Origin: Pleurocapsa sp. PCC 7327 | GTDB lineage: Bacteria > Cyanobacteriota > Cyanobacteriia > Cyanobacteriales > Microcystaceae | Direction: 5' to 3' | Assembly (NCBI RefSeq): GCF_000317025.1 | Contig: NC_019689.1 | Span: forward strand, 1,279,501-1,343,500 | Length of the DNA: 64,000 nt | In this document: piece after piece, positions 17,548 through 26,499 of the stretch | How the letters are laid out: every line of letters starts with the position of its first letter | Numbering within the stretch: the stretch's first letter is position 1 | Notes under the pieces: model-generated | Database searches by the model: none | What the model was told of the DNA's origin: nothing | Seen by the model: the letters and a program-made list of their open reading frames with translations, nothing else | Made by a program: the position numbers and the translations under genes

Positions 17548-19071
17548 TTAATTTTGAACTTTTAACGGTCGATCTTGGGTATACACTAAGCTTTGAGGTG
17601 AAGATAGCGCTATCTCGGCTTTTTGTAATTCTGTTCCTAAATACATCGCGTGTTCGACTTGAAGACTGGGGCAATCGGCGGCGATTTGTTGATAAATAGA
17701 GCGTGCAGATTTGCCAGAGTAACAGTTAACAACTTCGCCAGAACCAGGAGTGAGATGTTCTACAATAATTTCTCGATCTTTAATATTAATAACAAAACTA
17801 CCACTGGGATCGTCAAAATTTCTTGAGGAGCAAATTTTAGGATATTCAGTTTGAATGATGCGATCGGCATACTCCCAACAGTCATCATAAATATGAGCGC
17901 TTTGACTAACAGTAATTAGAGGTCCAATTTTTAAGCTATAGTCAGTTTTATGATTAATTTGTTCTTGAATATGTTGTTGTAATGCTCTTAATCCCATTGC
18001 ATTAGCAACCCAAGCTGAAAACATATCATTACTACGAAAAGTAGCAGTTAAAGAGAGTTCGTCATCGACAATTCTCAACCAGATATGATTGAGACATGGC
18101 GGACTGTCGTTATTTTCATAATCTTGCACATCCCAGAGAGACATTACTGCTCTAGAAGAGTCTTTTTCTGTTGCTAATTTCTCAATAGCTTGCTCAATTT
18201 GATCTCGTCCAAACCACGATCGCAAACGCTGACCATAAGTATATTTAACACCTTCCCGAATAGGAGCATCATCTAACATTTGCGAACGATAATCTCCAAT
18301 AAACTCTCGTTCGACAGGAAGATAATTAGGGTTTGGAAAATAAAGATCGGCAGGTTCTTTCGTGACAATTGCAACTAGATCGATTAACTCTTGCCATCGT
18401 CCATATTGAGAAGGTCGAATCGTTCCAGTCGTTTTAATTCGATGTAAAATCTTGACCCAAGTTTCTGCTATAGTTTCTCCTTCTATACGATGTCCGTATC
18501 TGTATCCGGGTAGAATAGCAGGATGAATTTCTACTTTCGGAAAATTATCTAAGGGATCTCCCCAAGGTTCGACTGGCGACCTGGAGGCATAGGATTTAAC
18601 AAAATTAACAGCTTGAGCAATAGATTTTGCTTCTTCCCATTGTAAAGATTGACGTAATTTTTCTAATATTGAGTCAGGGATTTCGATATCAATGTAACCT
18701 CTTATTTTTGAATTAATGACCCAACATTCTCTTCCGGTATCGCTTTTGCCTTTTGTAAATCCCTGGCGAAAAAAGTCTAATAAACATTCACAACTCCCCG
18801 AATTTTTATCTTCTTTTGTTGCATTAAGAATCACTAAAAATCGTACATGAGGATTTTTTAGCAAATTCCGAATTAATGGGCTAATCCCCCTAGTCGCTGA
18901 ATAAAGATTGCCTACAACAGCAAATTCTTCAGGGATTAAATGCTTTGTCACAGATTGTCTTACCGTCCATCCGGTAATCACTGCTGTTTGTCCATAACCA
19001 CAAATTAACTGGTTAAATTGTTCACAAGGTATATAGTTAAATACTATAGAAGTTTGTTTTTCTACGATCAT
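17548..19071 (-). CDS. Thymidylate synthase-like protein with MtrA-like N-terminus and DUF4346-like C-terminus
   Basis: 507 residues in three parts. Residues 1-110 (GNLYSATRGISPLIRNLL, then NPHVRFLVIL) resemble the N-terminal domain of tetrahydromethanopterin methyltransferase subunit A. Residues about 180-400 are a ThyA-type fold: GYRYGHRI, SRAVMSLWD, the nucleophile context PPCLNHIWLRI, then TATFRSNDMFSAW, NAMGLRALQ and the SAHIYDD motif. The C-terminal 100 residues (DDPSGSFVINI, EVVNCYSGKSARSIYQ, EHAMYLGTELQKAE) match the DUF4346 pattern. The catalytic cysteine is present, so dUMP methylation is likely. This architecture is known mainly from archaea and cyanobacteria. ATG start. Confidence 0.82.
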   Translation of the reverse strand: MIVEKQTSIVFNYIPCEQFNQLICGYGQTAVITGWTVRQSVTKHLIPEEFAVVGNLYSATRGISPLIRNLLKNPHVRFLVILNATKEDKNSGSCECLLDFFRQGFTKGKSDTGRECWVINSKIRGYIDIEIPDSILEKLRQSLQWEEAKSIAQAVNFVKSYASRSPVEPWGDPLDNFPKVEIHPAILPGYRYGHRIEGETIAETWVKILHRIKTTGTIRPSQYGRWQELIDLVAIVTKEPADLYFPNPNYLPVEREFIGDYRSQMLDDAPIREGVKYTYGQRLRSWFGRDQIEQAIEKLATEKDSSRAVMSLWDVQDYENNDSPPCLNHIWLRIVDDELSLTATFRSNDMFSAWVANAMGLRALQQHIQEQINHKTDYSLKIGPLITVSQSAHIYDDCWEYADRIIQTEYPKICSSRNFDDPSGSFVINIKDREIIVEHLTPGSGEVVNCYSGKSARSIYQQIAADCPSLQVEHAMYLGTELQKAEIALSSPQSLVYTQDRPLKVQN

Positions 19072-19286
19072 AACAATTTAATAAAAATTGCCAGTTTATT
19101 ATTATAATATAAAAACTATTTTATAAAAAGTTAGTTGTCGAGCTTTAATTAATAACCGTAAATAATCTGCAAAGATCTGTCCTTATGTAGATCGATCCCA
19201 GTCTAACTTGTAATAAAAATTAACTTCAGGGTAGAATCGTCTGTTCCTAACCCACACAAAAACGACAACGATACTAGGAGAACGTT
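19072..19286. other. Divergent promoter region
   Basis: 215 bp between the leftward thymidylate synthase-like gene and the rightward antiporter. It is AT-rich to about 19165. AGGAGAA at 19276-19282 is the ribosome site for the antiporter GTG. No RNA gene is evident. Confidence 0.5.
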
Positions 19287-21311
19287 GTGTACGATCTTTT
19301 GCCAGCCAATTTAATCTTTGTCCCCATCCTGGCGCAGGCGTTCAAACCGATCCAAGATCCCGTCGCTATCTTTCTGGTATTTCTGACAATTATCCTCGTC
19401 GCCCCTCTCTTTTTTCAACGACTGCGAATGCCGGGGATTATCGGACTGATTTTGGCAGGAGTAGTCGTCGGTCCCTATGGTTTGGGCATTTTAGCGCGGG
19501 ATAGCGCGATCGTGCTGTTGGGTACGGTTGGACTGCTGTTTCTGATGTTTTTAGGCGGACTGGAAACCAGTCTCGACGATCTCAAGCGCAATGCTGACAA
19601 AGCCATTATCTTTGGTTTAGCAACCTTTGCCATTCCCATGACTCTGGGCACCTTAGCCATGTTGTCTTTGGGATACAGCGTCCTGGCATCGGTGTTGGTT
19701 GCCTCTTGTTTTGCCTCGCACACCCTCCTTGCCTTACCCGTTCTTTCCAAGTTAGGTATCATGCGGACACAAGCAGTTACTGCCACCCTAGGAGGAACGT
19801 TGATTACTAACGTTCTCGCATTGCTAGTCCTGGCGATCGTGGTAAAAGCCCAACAGGGAAATTTAACGTTCCAATTCTGGCTATTTTTAATTCCCTCTTT
19901 GGCTATTTATACCTTTGCCACTCTCTGGGGCGTTCCTAAGTTGGGTCGCTGGTTTTTTCGACGATTCGGGCACGACGAAGCGGCAGAGTTCATCTTCGTG
20001 TTAGCAGCGTTGTTTGTCATCTCTTACCTGGCGGGTTTAATCGAGATCGAACCAATTGTCGGCGCATTCCTTGCCGGGGTCGCGATTTCCCAACTGATCC
20101 CACCCCTAAGTCCGCTCATGAACCGGATTCAATTTGTGGGAAATACCCTGTTTATCCCATTTTTTCTCATTTCTGTGGGAATGTTAGTCGATCCGCTCAT
20201 TCTGGTCAAACAACCTCGCTCTCTGTTAGTGGCTGCCGTCATGATTGGCGCGGAATTTCTCAGCAAATTTCTAGCCGCTTGGGGATCTGGCAAAGTTTTC
20301 GGATGGCAATTTCCACCTGTAATGGTGATGTTTGGGCTTTCTGTGGCTCAAGCGGCTTCCACTCTAGCTGCCATTACCGTTGCTTTTAATATCAAGCTAG
20401 TTGACGAGCTAACCGTTAATGGTATTATCGCCATGATTCTGGTGAGTTGCGTTCTCTCTCCTTGGTTTGTCGCTCGCTGGGGAAGTCGAATTCAACCTGT
20501 TGCTGAGGGGGCAATTAAACTCGAAAAAGAAGCTTTGGGCAAGCGCATTTTAGTTCCCGTCGCCAACCCTAGTACGGAAGATAATCTACTGCAACTAGCA
20601 ATCATTCTTGCCAAAAGGGCCAAGGGAACGCTTCTACCGTTACACGTCTTGTTAGATACAGGTGGCGCGATCGCAGATTCCGCTAAAACCAGACAAAAAC
20701 AGCTACTCGAAGCGGCAGAAACAATTGCCCATGGGGCTGTAGTGAATGTTGAATCCATCGGTCGAATTGACGATTCGCTCGATCGCGGCATTCTCAGAAC
20801 GGCGGCAGAACGCGATGCTAGCCTAACGATCTGCGGCTGGAAAGGCTACTCAACCTACACGGAGAATTTTTTTGGCAGCGTTATCGATAATGTGGTACGC
20901 ATGGCAACCACACCCGTTTTGATTACTCGCTTAAGCGAACCTATCGAAAATACCCAGCGAGTCCTATTAGTCGCCAACGAGTTAATGAGTAATTCAGCGA
21001 TCTTTCGTCAAACACTAACCCTAGCGCGTACTTTAGCAGAAGAACTCAAAGCCAAGTTGCAAGTTGTTCTCATGCATCATCGTGCCGGACTGCCTCAGCT
21101 CAAATTAAACGAGAAAATTCCGGTACAGAGAGTGCGAGGTGATTTAGTCGATACGGTTTCGCAGGTACTAAAAGCCAACGATCTGTTAGTTTTCATCGCC
21201 AGTACCCATGGCATAGGGCAACCCGCTTTGGGAAGAGAATCAGAAGCGATCGCTCGCTCTCACGGGAAAACTTCGATGATTATCGTTCATTTTCCTACTT
21301 CTGGTAAGTAA
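19287..21311 (+). CDS. Na+/H+ antiporter (CPA2 type) with two universal-stress-like C-terminal domains
   Basis: 674 residues from a GTG with AGGAGAA upstream. Residues 1-405 form a 12-helix monovalent cation:proton antiporter: MPGIIGLILAGVVVGPYGLG, FLGGLETSLDDLKRN, SHTLLALPVLSKLG and EPIVGAFLAGVAIS. The soluble C-terminus holds two universal stress-like folds, LGKRILVPVANPSTEDNL at about 418 and TQRVLLVANELMSN at about 553. The combined layout matches cyanobacterial NhaS-like proteins for pH and salt balance. The USP parts may sense nucleotide. A hairpin (21362-21392) ends the transcript. Confidence 0.92.
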   Translation: MYDLLPANLIFVPILAQAFKPIQDPVAIFLVFLTIILVAPLFFQRLRMPGIIGLILAGVVVGPYGLGILARDSAIVLLGTVGLLFLMFLGGLETSLDDLKRNADKAIIFGLATFAIPMTLGTLAMLSLGYSVLASVLVASCFASHTLLALPVLSKLGIMRTQAVTATLGGTLITNVLALLVLAIVVKAQQGNLTFQFWLFLIPSLAIYTFATLWGVPKLGRWFFRRFGHDEAAEFIFVLAALFVISYLAGLIEIEPIVGAFLAGVAISQLIPPLSPLMNRIQFVGNTLFIPFFLISVGMLVDPLILVKQPRSLLVAAVMIGAEFLSKFLAAWGSGKVFGWQFPPVMVMFGLSVAQAASTLAAITVAFNIKLVDELTVNGIIAMILVSCVLSPWFVARWGSRIQPVAEGAIKLEKEALGKRILVPVANPSTEDNLLQLAIILAKRAKGTLLPLHVLLDTGGAIADSAKTRQKQLLEAAETIAHGAVVNVESIGRIDDSLDRGILRTAAERDASLTICGWKGYSTYTENFFGSVIDNVVRMATTPVLITRLSEPIENTQRVLLVANELMSNSAIFRQTLTLARTLAEELKAKLQVVLMHHRAGLPQLKLNEKIPVQRVRGDLVDTVSQVLKANDLLVFIASTHGIGQPALGRESEAIARSHGKTSMIIVHFPTSGK

Positions 21312-21361
21312 CAGACTGCGATCCCTTGCGCTCGCCCGTGCGAAGCCCTCGATCGGCTCAG

Positions 21362-21392
21362 ATATAAGCGAGCTTAGAATTTTCGCTTATAT
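21362..21392. terminator. Inverted repeat between antiporter and tRNA-Lys
   Basis: ATATAAGCGA and TCGCTTATAT make a 10-bp stem around an 11-nt loop. It follows the rightward antiporter gene and also lies at the 3' end of the leftward tRNA-Lys, so it may act in both directions. Confidence 0.55.
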
Positions 21393-21463
21393 GGGTGACC
21401 AGGGACTCGAACCCTGAACCAGCGGATTAAGAGTCCGATGCTCTACCATTGAGCTAGTCACCC
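21392..21463 (-). tRNA. tRNA-Lys (anticodon CTT)
   Basis: 72 nt on the minus strand beginning GGGTGACTAGCTC. The anticodon stem CGGA/TCCG encloses the loop CTCTTAA, with CTT at positions 34-36, the lysine anticodon. The T arm carries GGTTCGAGTCC, and the acceptor stem GGGTGAC/GTCACCC is complete with discriminator A. CCA is not encoded. Confidence 0.95.
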
Positions 21464-21495
21464 AGATCTTTATCATAACAAGCCAGGGTTCATTT

Positions 21496-22269
21496 TTACC
21501 CTAGCTTCAGAGGTAAACCATCTTGAAAAGCTAACAAATCTCCCGGTTGAATCGGAGTCCACAGTTCGTTATCCGTCAGGGGAGTAGTGGCGATAATGGC
21601 AACGCGATCGCTGGGTTTGGTCAACTGGCGAAAGTCCACTGTTACGTCTTGGTCGATTAAATGAGCAGCCGCGAAAGGAGCTTGACGTACAATGTAGCTA
21701 AGCTGGGTCGAACAGTGAGCAAAAAAGTACTCTCCATCCGAGAGCAGATAGTTAAATACGCCTTTTTCTGCAATGCTCTCGGTAAGATCCTTTAGCACCG
21801 GGTAAATTACTTCTAAGGAAGGCTTTTCCTTGGGAAAGTTTTGTCGCAAGGTTTCTAGAATCAGGCAGAAAGCTTTTTCGCTATCGGTATCGCCTACGGG
21901 GCGATAGAATTCCATCCCTTGGGGCGCAAAAGCAGACAAATCTCCGTTATGAGCAAACACCCAATACCATCCCCACAGTTGCCGTCGAAAAGGATGGCAG
22001 TTTTCGAGCAAAATTTTCCCTTGAGTCGCTTTGCGGATGTGAGCGATAACATGGGTAGATTTAATGGGATAGCATCGTACTAACTCTGCTACTGGAGACG
22101 CGATCGAAGATTTGGAATCTAAAAAAAGCCGACATCCCTTTCCTTCAAAAAAAGCAATGCCCCAACCGTCGCGATGCTCGTCTGTCTTTCCTCCCCTTGT
22201 CGAAAACCCCTCGAAGGAAAAGCAAATGTCTGTTGGAACATTACAGTTCATTCCCAGTAATTGGCACAT
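21496..22269 (-). CDS. Class II glutamine amidotransferase (YafJ-like)
   Basis: 257 residues starting MCQLLGMN, so the catalytic cysteine becomes the N-terminus after Met removal. Family marks are GWGIAFFEGKGCRLF, HVIAHIRKATQG, the HNGDL oxyanion motif (VFAHNGDLSAF), GDTDSEKAFCLIL, and LLSDGEYFFAHC. It splits glutamine to supply ammonia; no synthase domain is fused, so the acceptor is unknown. The YafJ group is stand-alone and uncharacterised in most bacteria. Start ATG; next to tRNA-Lys. Confidence 0.93.
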   Translation of the reverse strand: MCQLLGMNCNVPTDICFSFEGFSTRGGKTDEHRDGWGIAFFEGKGCRLFLDSKSSIASPVAELVRCYPIKSTHVIAHIRKATQGKILLENCHPFRRQLWGWYWVFAHNGDLSAFAPQGMEFYRPVGDTDSEKAFCLILETLRQNFPKEKPSLEVIYPVLKDLTESIAEKGVFNYLLSDGEYFFAHCSTQLSYIVRQAPFAAAHLIDQDVTVDFRQLTKPSDRVAIIATTPLTDNELWTPIQPGDLLAFQDGLPLKLG

Positions 22270-22461
22270 AGAGGATCTAGACTACAAAACCTATTAAATT
22301 CTACAAATCTTGCAATGAAGCTGTAGCTAAACAACTTTCCAGGTAATTATTAAATCTATTGTCTTCTCGCGATCGCTGCCAGAAGTTCGTCAATTCATAT
22401 TTCATTAAAGCGCTAAGATAAAAACAAAAATTCTTCTGCAAGCTTTAAAGCGAAATTTCTC

Positions 22462-22956
22462 ATGAGTAAACCAGCGCTCCTCAAGCAACTTCGTGCCGAA
22501 TGGATTACCCCAGAACGCTTTCAGCCCTACGGACAGGTCATTACCCCCTCAGAAGATGGCAAACCCTACGATCGAAGCGATGCCCAACTAAATTTGCAAA
22601 ATGGAGTTCCTCGTTTTTATATCATGCGCTTGCACAAACGAGGTCGCAAGTTCCACAAAATCACTCGTCACAGTCAATGTACGCAGTGCTTGGGATCTCT
22701 AGAAGGGAAAGATTGGTTTATTGCTGTTGCCCCTCCTTCGGAAGCGAACGAACCCGATTTAGAAAAACTGGCGGCTTTTCGGATTCCGGGGAATTGTTTT
22801 ATTAAGTTAGAAGTGGGAACTTGGCACGCGGGACCCTATTTCGAGCATGATGTGGTCGATTTCTATAACCTAGAATTGAGCGATACCAACATCGTCGATC
22901 ATTTCACTCATAGTTTTCTCAAAAGTCACAATCTAGAGTTTGAATTATGCAGTTGA
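22462..22956 (+). CDS. Ureidoglycolate lyase (AllA) family protein
   Basis: 164 residues. The fold is a cupin-like ureidoglycolate lyase: EWITPERFQPYGQVI at the N-terminus, RITRHSQCTQCLGSL-like centre (KITRHSQCTQCLGSLEGK), WFIAVAPP, and GTWHAGPYFEHDVVDFYNLE with the conserved histidines. In allantoin breakdown the enzyme releases urea from ureidoglycolate. No other ureide gene is in the window, so the substrate could differ. ATG start. Divergent from the amidotransferase across a 192-bp spacer. Confidence 0.85.
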   Translation: MSKPALLKQLRAEWITPERFQPYGQVITPSEDGKPYDRSDAQLNLQNGVPRFYIMRLHKRGRKFHKITRHSQCTQCLGSLEGKDWFIAVAPPSEANEPDLEKLAAFRIPGNCFIKLEVGTWHAGPYFEHDVVDFYNLELSDTNIVDHFTHSFLKSHNLEFELCS

Positions 22957-22984
22957 CCGATTTTGTTTGTACAGAGGAGTTATT

Positions 22985-23023
22985 ATACCCTTCTGACTTC
23001 TGACTTCTGCCTTCTGACTTCTC
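22985..23023. repeat. CTTCTGA-type heptamer repeat
   Basis: Four near-copies of CTTCTGA/CTTCTGC occur in a row just upstream of the tRNA-Ser 3' end. It is the same class of simple repeat as those at 4806 and 34861. Confidence 0.6.
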
Positions 23024-23029
23024 AAAAAA

Positions 23030-23114
23030 CGGAGAGGGGGGGATTCGAACCCCCGTTAGGTTTCCCTAAAACGCATTTCGAGTGCGCCGCGATCGACCAC
23101 TCTGCCACCTCTCC
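23030..23114 (-). tRNA. tRNA-Ser (anticodon CGA)
   Basis: 85 nt on the minus strand, class II with a long variable arm. Acceptor GGAGAGG/CCTCTCC is complete with discriminator G. The anticodon loop reads CTCGAAA (CGA, serine). The variable arm pairs TTAGGGAAACCTAA, and the T loop is GGTTCGAATCC. CCA is not encoded. Confidence 0.95.
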
Positions 23115-23171
23115 AATTATTGGAGCTTACTTGTTTATTCTACCGCGATTGCGGAGCGCTTGACCAGTAGT

Positions 23172-25409
23172 CTAGGGTAGGTTAGCTTCTTGCTCTTGTG
23201 TTTCTATAGTTTTCTGAAAACCGCCCTCGCGCCTCCATTGAATCGCACCATCTCGCCCCGTCCAGTATAGCTGAATTCCTCGCTGCTGTAGCTGCTGTCG
23301 AGTTTGTTGGCTAAGCGTGGGCGAAACCGCGATCGCAACTTCGGGTTTGACTAAATCCAGCCATTCTTTTCCCAGAGATTTTCCAGACCATAACAAGACC
23401 GATCCTGTTTTGGGTAGCATTGTTAAATTTGTTGGATTGACTTGACTTTCAGTTACTAATAACCAAGTTTGCTTTTGGATTTGTAATTGCAATGCATTAT
23501 TAATTGACTGAATTTCTATCGAACCGATGGAGATTTTATTACCAACAGATAAAAGCTGGTATTTTATTTGTGGTATCGGGCGATCGCTCAAAAAACGTTT
23601 AATTGGTAAAGTTTTCTCAATCTCAGACCAACCATCGATGCGATTGACTCCAGAGGTAAAATCGACAGCACAATCGATTTGATTAATACCCTGGCGATTG
23701 AGAAAAGGAATAATTGTATATTTTGCCGTACTCAGATCGCCGCTATTAATTAATATGACTTTCTCCTGCTCTTGAATGATTAAAACTGGCTCTTGTTTCG
23801 TGGCAAATACCGATACTTGAAGTAAATTTAACCGATTATATCTAATCGGAACTACGATTAAAATTATTACCAGCACGCCTACCAACCACCGGCGAGACTG
23901 CCACCAGCGACTGAGCCAAACTAAGACCATTAGCCCATAAATCAGTAGCATCAGACTCAAAGACAGTTGTCCTACGGCTAAAGAACTGCCTGGTAAGGTG
24001 GTGAAAAATTGGACGATTTGGATGAGTAGTTGAGTAGGATAGTATAATATTCCCGCGATCGCACTTCCGGCAAGAGGATAAATTACGGCAGCCGTTGCAC
24101 TCACCATTCCCCCCAAACTAATTACCGTTACTAAAGGCGCAGTAAGAATATTGACGGGAATGCTGTAAGTCGCCACAACGCTAAAAACATGCAGTAGTAA
24201 GGGAAATGTCCACAGGGAAGCAGCTAAGGGAAGGGCGATAAACGTTGCGATCGCGGGTGGCAGCCAATCCAATCGCTTTTCCAGCGCTGGCATGGTGACG
24301 ATTAATCCAAAAGTAGCAAGAAAACTAAGTTGAAACCCCAAATCCCAAATCCACAGAGGGTTGAATAATAGTAAGATCGTTCCTGCCAGCAACAGCGAAC
24401 CCAATTGCCTCACTTTCCTATCCGCAACTAGCGCAATGAGTGCTCCGATCCCCATCACTGCTGCTCTCATTACGGATGGTTGAATGCCAGTCAAACCAAC
24501 ATAAACTCCTAGCGTACAAAGTCCAGAAATAAATTGCTTGCGAGGAGAAAACTCCTTTGTCAATCTGATGACGGCACCCAACAACAAAGATACTTGAAAT
24601 CCAGAAGCTGCTAGCACGTGAGCTAAACCAGCTTTAATAAACGAATCGCGGATATTGTGCGGTAAATCGACTGTCCGTTGTCCCAAAACCATCGAACTGA
24701 CAAGCAATCCTTCCCGATTGCCCAACCAGCGAATTTGAGCGTTGATAATTCGTTGTCGCAGTTGCCACAATCCCCAAGGTGGTGCTTTTTCTCCTTCTTT
24801 GAACCGGATTTGTTGCCCTTTTAATCCGGCGAACGCCCCTTGACGTGCTAGATAAGTCTTAAAATCAAACGCTCCCGGATTAACTGGCGATCGCGGTTGA
24901 TATAAAATGCCAGTAACACTTAGCTGCCGACCTGGATATAAACTATTGTCCTCAGATAAGGGGACAGTGACATATAACTTACCTGTCACATGCTTGTTAG
25001 TATTCTCAAGCTTCTTCGCCTCAAACCAAAATTGAACTCGCTGATTGCTTGTCAGTCTCCCTTGCGTTAAAATCTTGCCTTCGACGGTAACGATTTGACT
25101 CTGAGAATTTCCCTTCTCTAACACGCGACTGATATCGTTACTACCTGGCTGAGGAATTCGGAATTGAAAGTACGCAAAAGCCAAAATAGCCACTAATCCT
25201 GCTGCAAGCCATAGCTGCCATCTCGGCCCTCTGCGCCAAAATCGCGGTATTGATATTGCTGCTACGATACTTAAAAATCCTAACCCCACGGCTACTACAA
25301 TCCACTGCTGCCAGGAAGGGTTATTAGGATTAGAAAATTCTAAAACACCTGTGGACAATAATCCGATCGCATATGCCAAACAGAGAACTGTCCAACTGTC
25401 GCGGTTCAT
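23172..25409 (-). CDS. comEC: ComEC/Rec2 family DNA internalisation protein
   Basis: 745 residues. The N-terminal membrane helices and OB-like DUF4131 region (to about 190) are followed by the Competence domain with GLLVSSMVLGQRT, the GLAHVLAASGFQVSLL motif, GIQPSVMRAAVMG, and about ten further helices. ComEC is the inner-membrane channel for single-stranded DNA during transformation. The C-terminal metallo-beta-lactamase-like domain (from about 545) lacks the HxHxDH metal motif; the equivalent place reads CAVDFTSGVNRIDGW. That domain is therefore probably not a nuclease here. It starts directly at the stop codon of DUF4079, so the two are co-transcribed. ATG start. Confidence 0.93.
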   Translation of the reverse strand: MNRDSWTVLCLAYAIGLLSTGVLEFSNPNNPSWQQWIVVAVGLGFLSIVAAISIPRFWRRGPRWQLWLAAGLVAILAFAYFQFRIPQPGSNDISRVLEKGNSQSQIVTVEGKILTQGRLTSNQRVQFWFEAKKLENTNKHVTGKLYVTVPLSEDNSLYPGRQLSVTGILYQPRSPVNPGAFDFKTYLARQGAFAGLKGQQIRFKEGEKAPPWGLWQLRQRIINAQIRWLGNREGLLVSSMVLGQRTVDLPHNIRDSFIKAGLAHVLAASGFQVSLLLGAVIRLTKEFSPRKQFISGLCTLGVYVGLTGIQPSVMRAAVMGIGALIALVADRKVRQLGSLLLAGTILLLFNPLWIWDLGFQLSFLATFGLIVTMPALEKRLDWLPPAIATFIALPLAASLWTFPLLLHVFSVVATYSIPVNILTAPLVTVISLGGMVSATAAVIYPLAGSAIAGILYYPTQLLIQIVQFFTTLPGSSLAVGQLSLSLMLLIYGLMVLVWLSRWWQSRRWLVGVLVIILIVVPIRYNRLNLLQVSVFATKQEPVLIIQEQEKVILINSGDLSTAKYTIIPFLNRQGINQIDCAVDFTSGVNRIDGWSEIEKTLPIKRFLSDRPIPQIKYQLLSVGNKISIGSIEIQSINNALQLQIQKQTWLLVTESQVNPTNLTMLPKTGSVLLWSGKSLGKEWLDLVKPEVAIAVSPTLSQQTRQQLQQRGIQLYWTGRDGAIQWRREGGFQKTIETQEQEANLP

Positions 25410-25901
25410 CTAGATAGAAAGTCCGAGGTTTAAACCCAGTATCGCATGAACGATAAATAAAATCATTGCCGCGCTACCCAAATAAGCATGGAAGGTTCGG
25501 AATAATTCTTTTTGTGCTTGTGCGTCGCCGAATCCAGTTAATGCAATGGTAGCTTGGATTGCCAAGACAAGCAGTACCACCGAACCCGTCCAAAAGTGAG
25601 GACTTTCTAGGATGGGCTGGCGTTGCATGACGAGGGATAACACTCCACCCGTATAACCTAGCGCGATAAATATGAACATCAAGGGGGCAAGTTGGCGATG
25701 AGCGGCGCGATTTTTCATGGCAATTTCGCCATCTTGGGTAAGTCGGCTGCGCCATCCCGCATAGGCAACGTAACTCCCCATCACGAAGACGACGATCCCC
25801 ATCATAACTGGGTGTCCCCAATGAACGATGGGTTCTGGCGTGTTTAAACTACGAAACCAGTCCGCTATCGGCTCTAGCAGCTCGCTTAAGCGTTCTCCCA
25901 T
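25410..25901 (-). CDS. DUF4079 domain-containing membrane protein
   Basis: 163 residues with four membrane helices, including PVMMGIVVFVMGSYVAYAGW, LAPLMFIFIALGYTGGVLS and FHAYLGSAAMILFIVHAI. Conserved histidines (HWGHP, AAHRQLAP, TFHAYLG and VHAILG) resemble a cytochrome b561-like haem pattern. The family is restricted mostly to cyanobacteria and plastids, function unknown. Its stop codon abuts the comEC start with no gap. ATG start. Confidence 0.88.
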   Translation of the reverse strand: MGERLSELLEPIADWFRSLNTPEPIVHWGHPVMMGIVVFVMGSYVAYAGWRSRLTQDGEIAMKNRAAHRQLAPLMFIFIALGYTGGVLSLVMQRQPILESPHFWTGSVVLLVLAIQATIALTGFGDAQAQKELFRTFHAYLGSAAMILFIVHAILGLNLGLSI

Positions 25902-26040
25902 AGTCTTTACTTAATTTTTCTTAAATTTAATTAATTTATTGTAATCACATCTGAGAGACAGTGAAATCCTTTCTTGCCCAAACGCTTGCGATCGAAAGTA
26001 GCTGTTTCGCTACAACCTGACTGACGCGCGATTTCCTACT

Positions 26041-26105
26041 CCTTCAGAGAAGGCTTCGCCTACGGAAGCGCTGGTTCCCTTCGGGACGCTTCGCGAACGC
26101 GGATC
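26041..26105. repeat. Small dispersed hairpin repeat
   Basis: The segment GAAGGCTTCGCCTACGGAAG through GGGACGCTTCGCGAACGCGG consists of overlapping palindromes of a class scattered in cyanobacterial genomes. It has landed at the 3' end of a PIN-domain remnant and replaced its normal continuation. Confidence 0.7.
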
Positions 26106-26345
26106 GCTCCAATGAGATAATCAAAAAAATCTGTCTGTCCCTGCTTGGTGCGTTGTACGGCTTGATAGACTGCGGAACGATTTTCAAACTCGAAGGCTGG
26201 ACTTTGCAGCATGGTTTCTATAGTTTTGAGGATCTCGTCTTTGCCGAACTTGTAGGGCTTTCCTTTGAGAACCCATACCATTTCGCAAAGGACTATGTTA
26301 GCAATAAACTAGCAGACCAAAGCTATACACAGTGCTATTAAGGTG
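26096..26345 (-). pseudogene. PIN-domain (VapC-like) toxin remnant
   Basis: Reading leftward, the frame gives FIANIVLCEMVWVLKG, then KFGKDEILKTIETML, FENRSAVYQAVQ and GQTDFFDYLIGAI, the middle of a VapC-type PIN ribonuclease. The N-terminal DxN motif is missing. An in-frame TAG comes just before FIANIV, and after DYLIGAI the frame runs into a small dispersed repeat, so the distal catalytic aspartate region is lost. It is clearly a dead fragment. PIN toxins cleave RNA and are neutralised by small antitoxins. Confidence 0.75.
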
Positions 26346-26355
26346 GAATAACAAC

Positions 26356-26471
26356 CCCTAACCGATGAAGTTTACAAATACCTTTTAGAGTTTAAGAAAC
26401 TGCAAGAATTAATTAATCGCCTCCGTAATGAACTCATAGCTGAGTTTAGCGACCCAACAACCGATGATTAA
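26356..26471 (+). pseudogene. Possible remnant of a small helical protein
   Basis: An open frame encodes TDEVYKYLLEFKKLQELIN and RLRNELIAEFSDPTTDD before a TAA at 26469-26471. There is no start codon, because an in-frame TAA lies at 26347-26349. It could be the 3' end of a small gene damaged upstream. No family could be recognised. Confidence 0.3.
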
Positions 26472-26499
26472 CCAATATTAATTAATCAAGGAGTCAATT

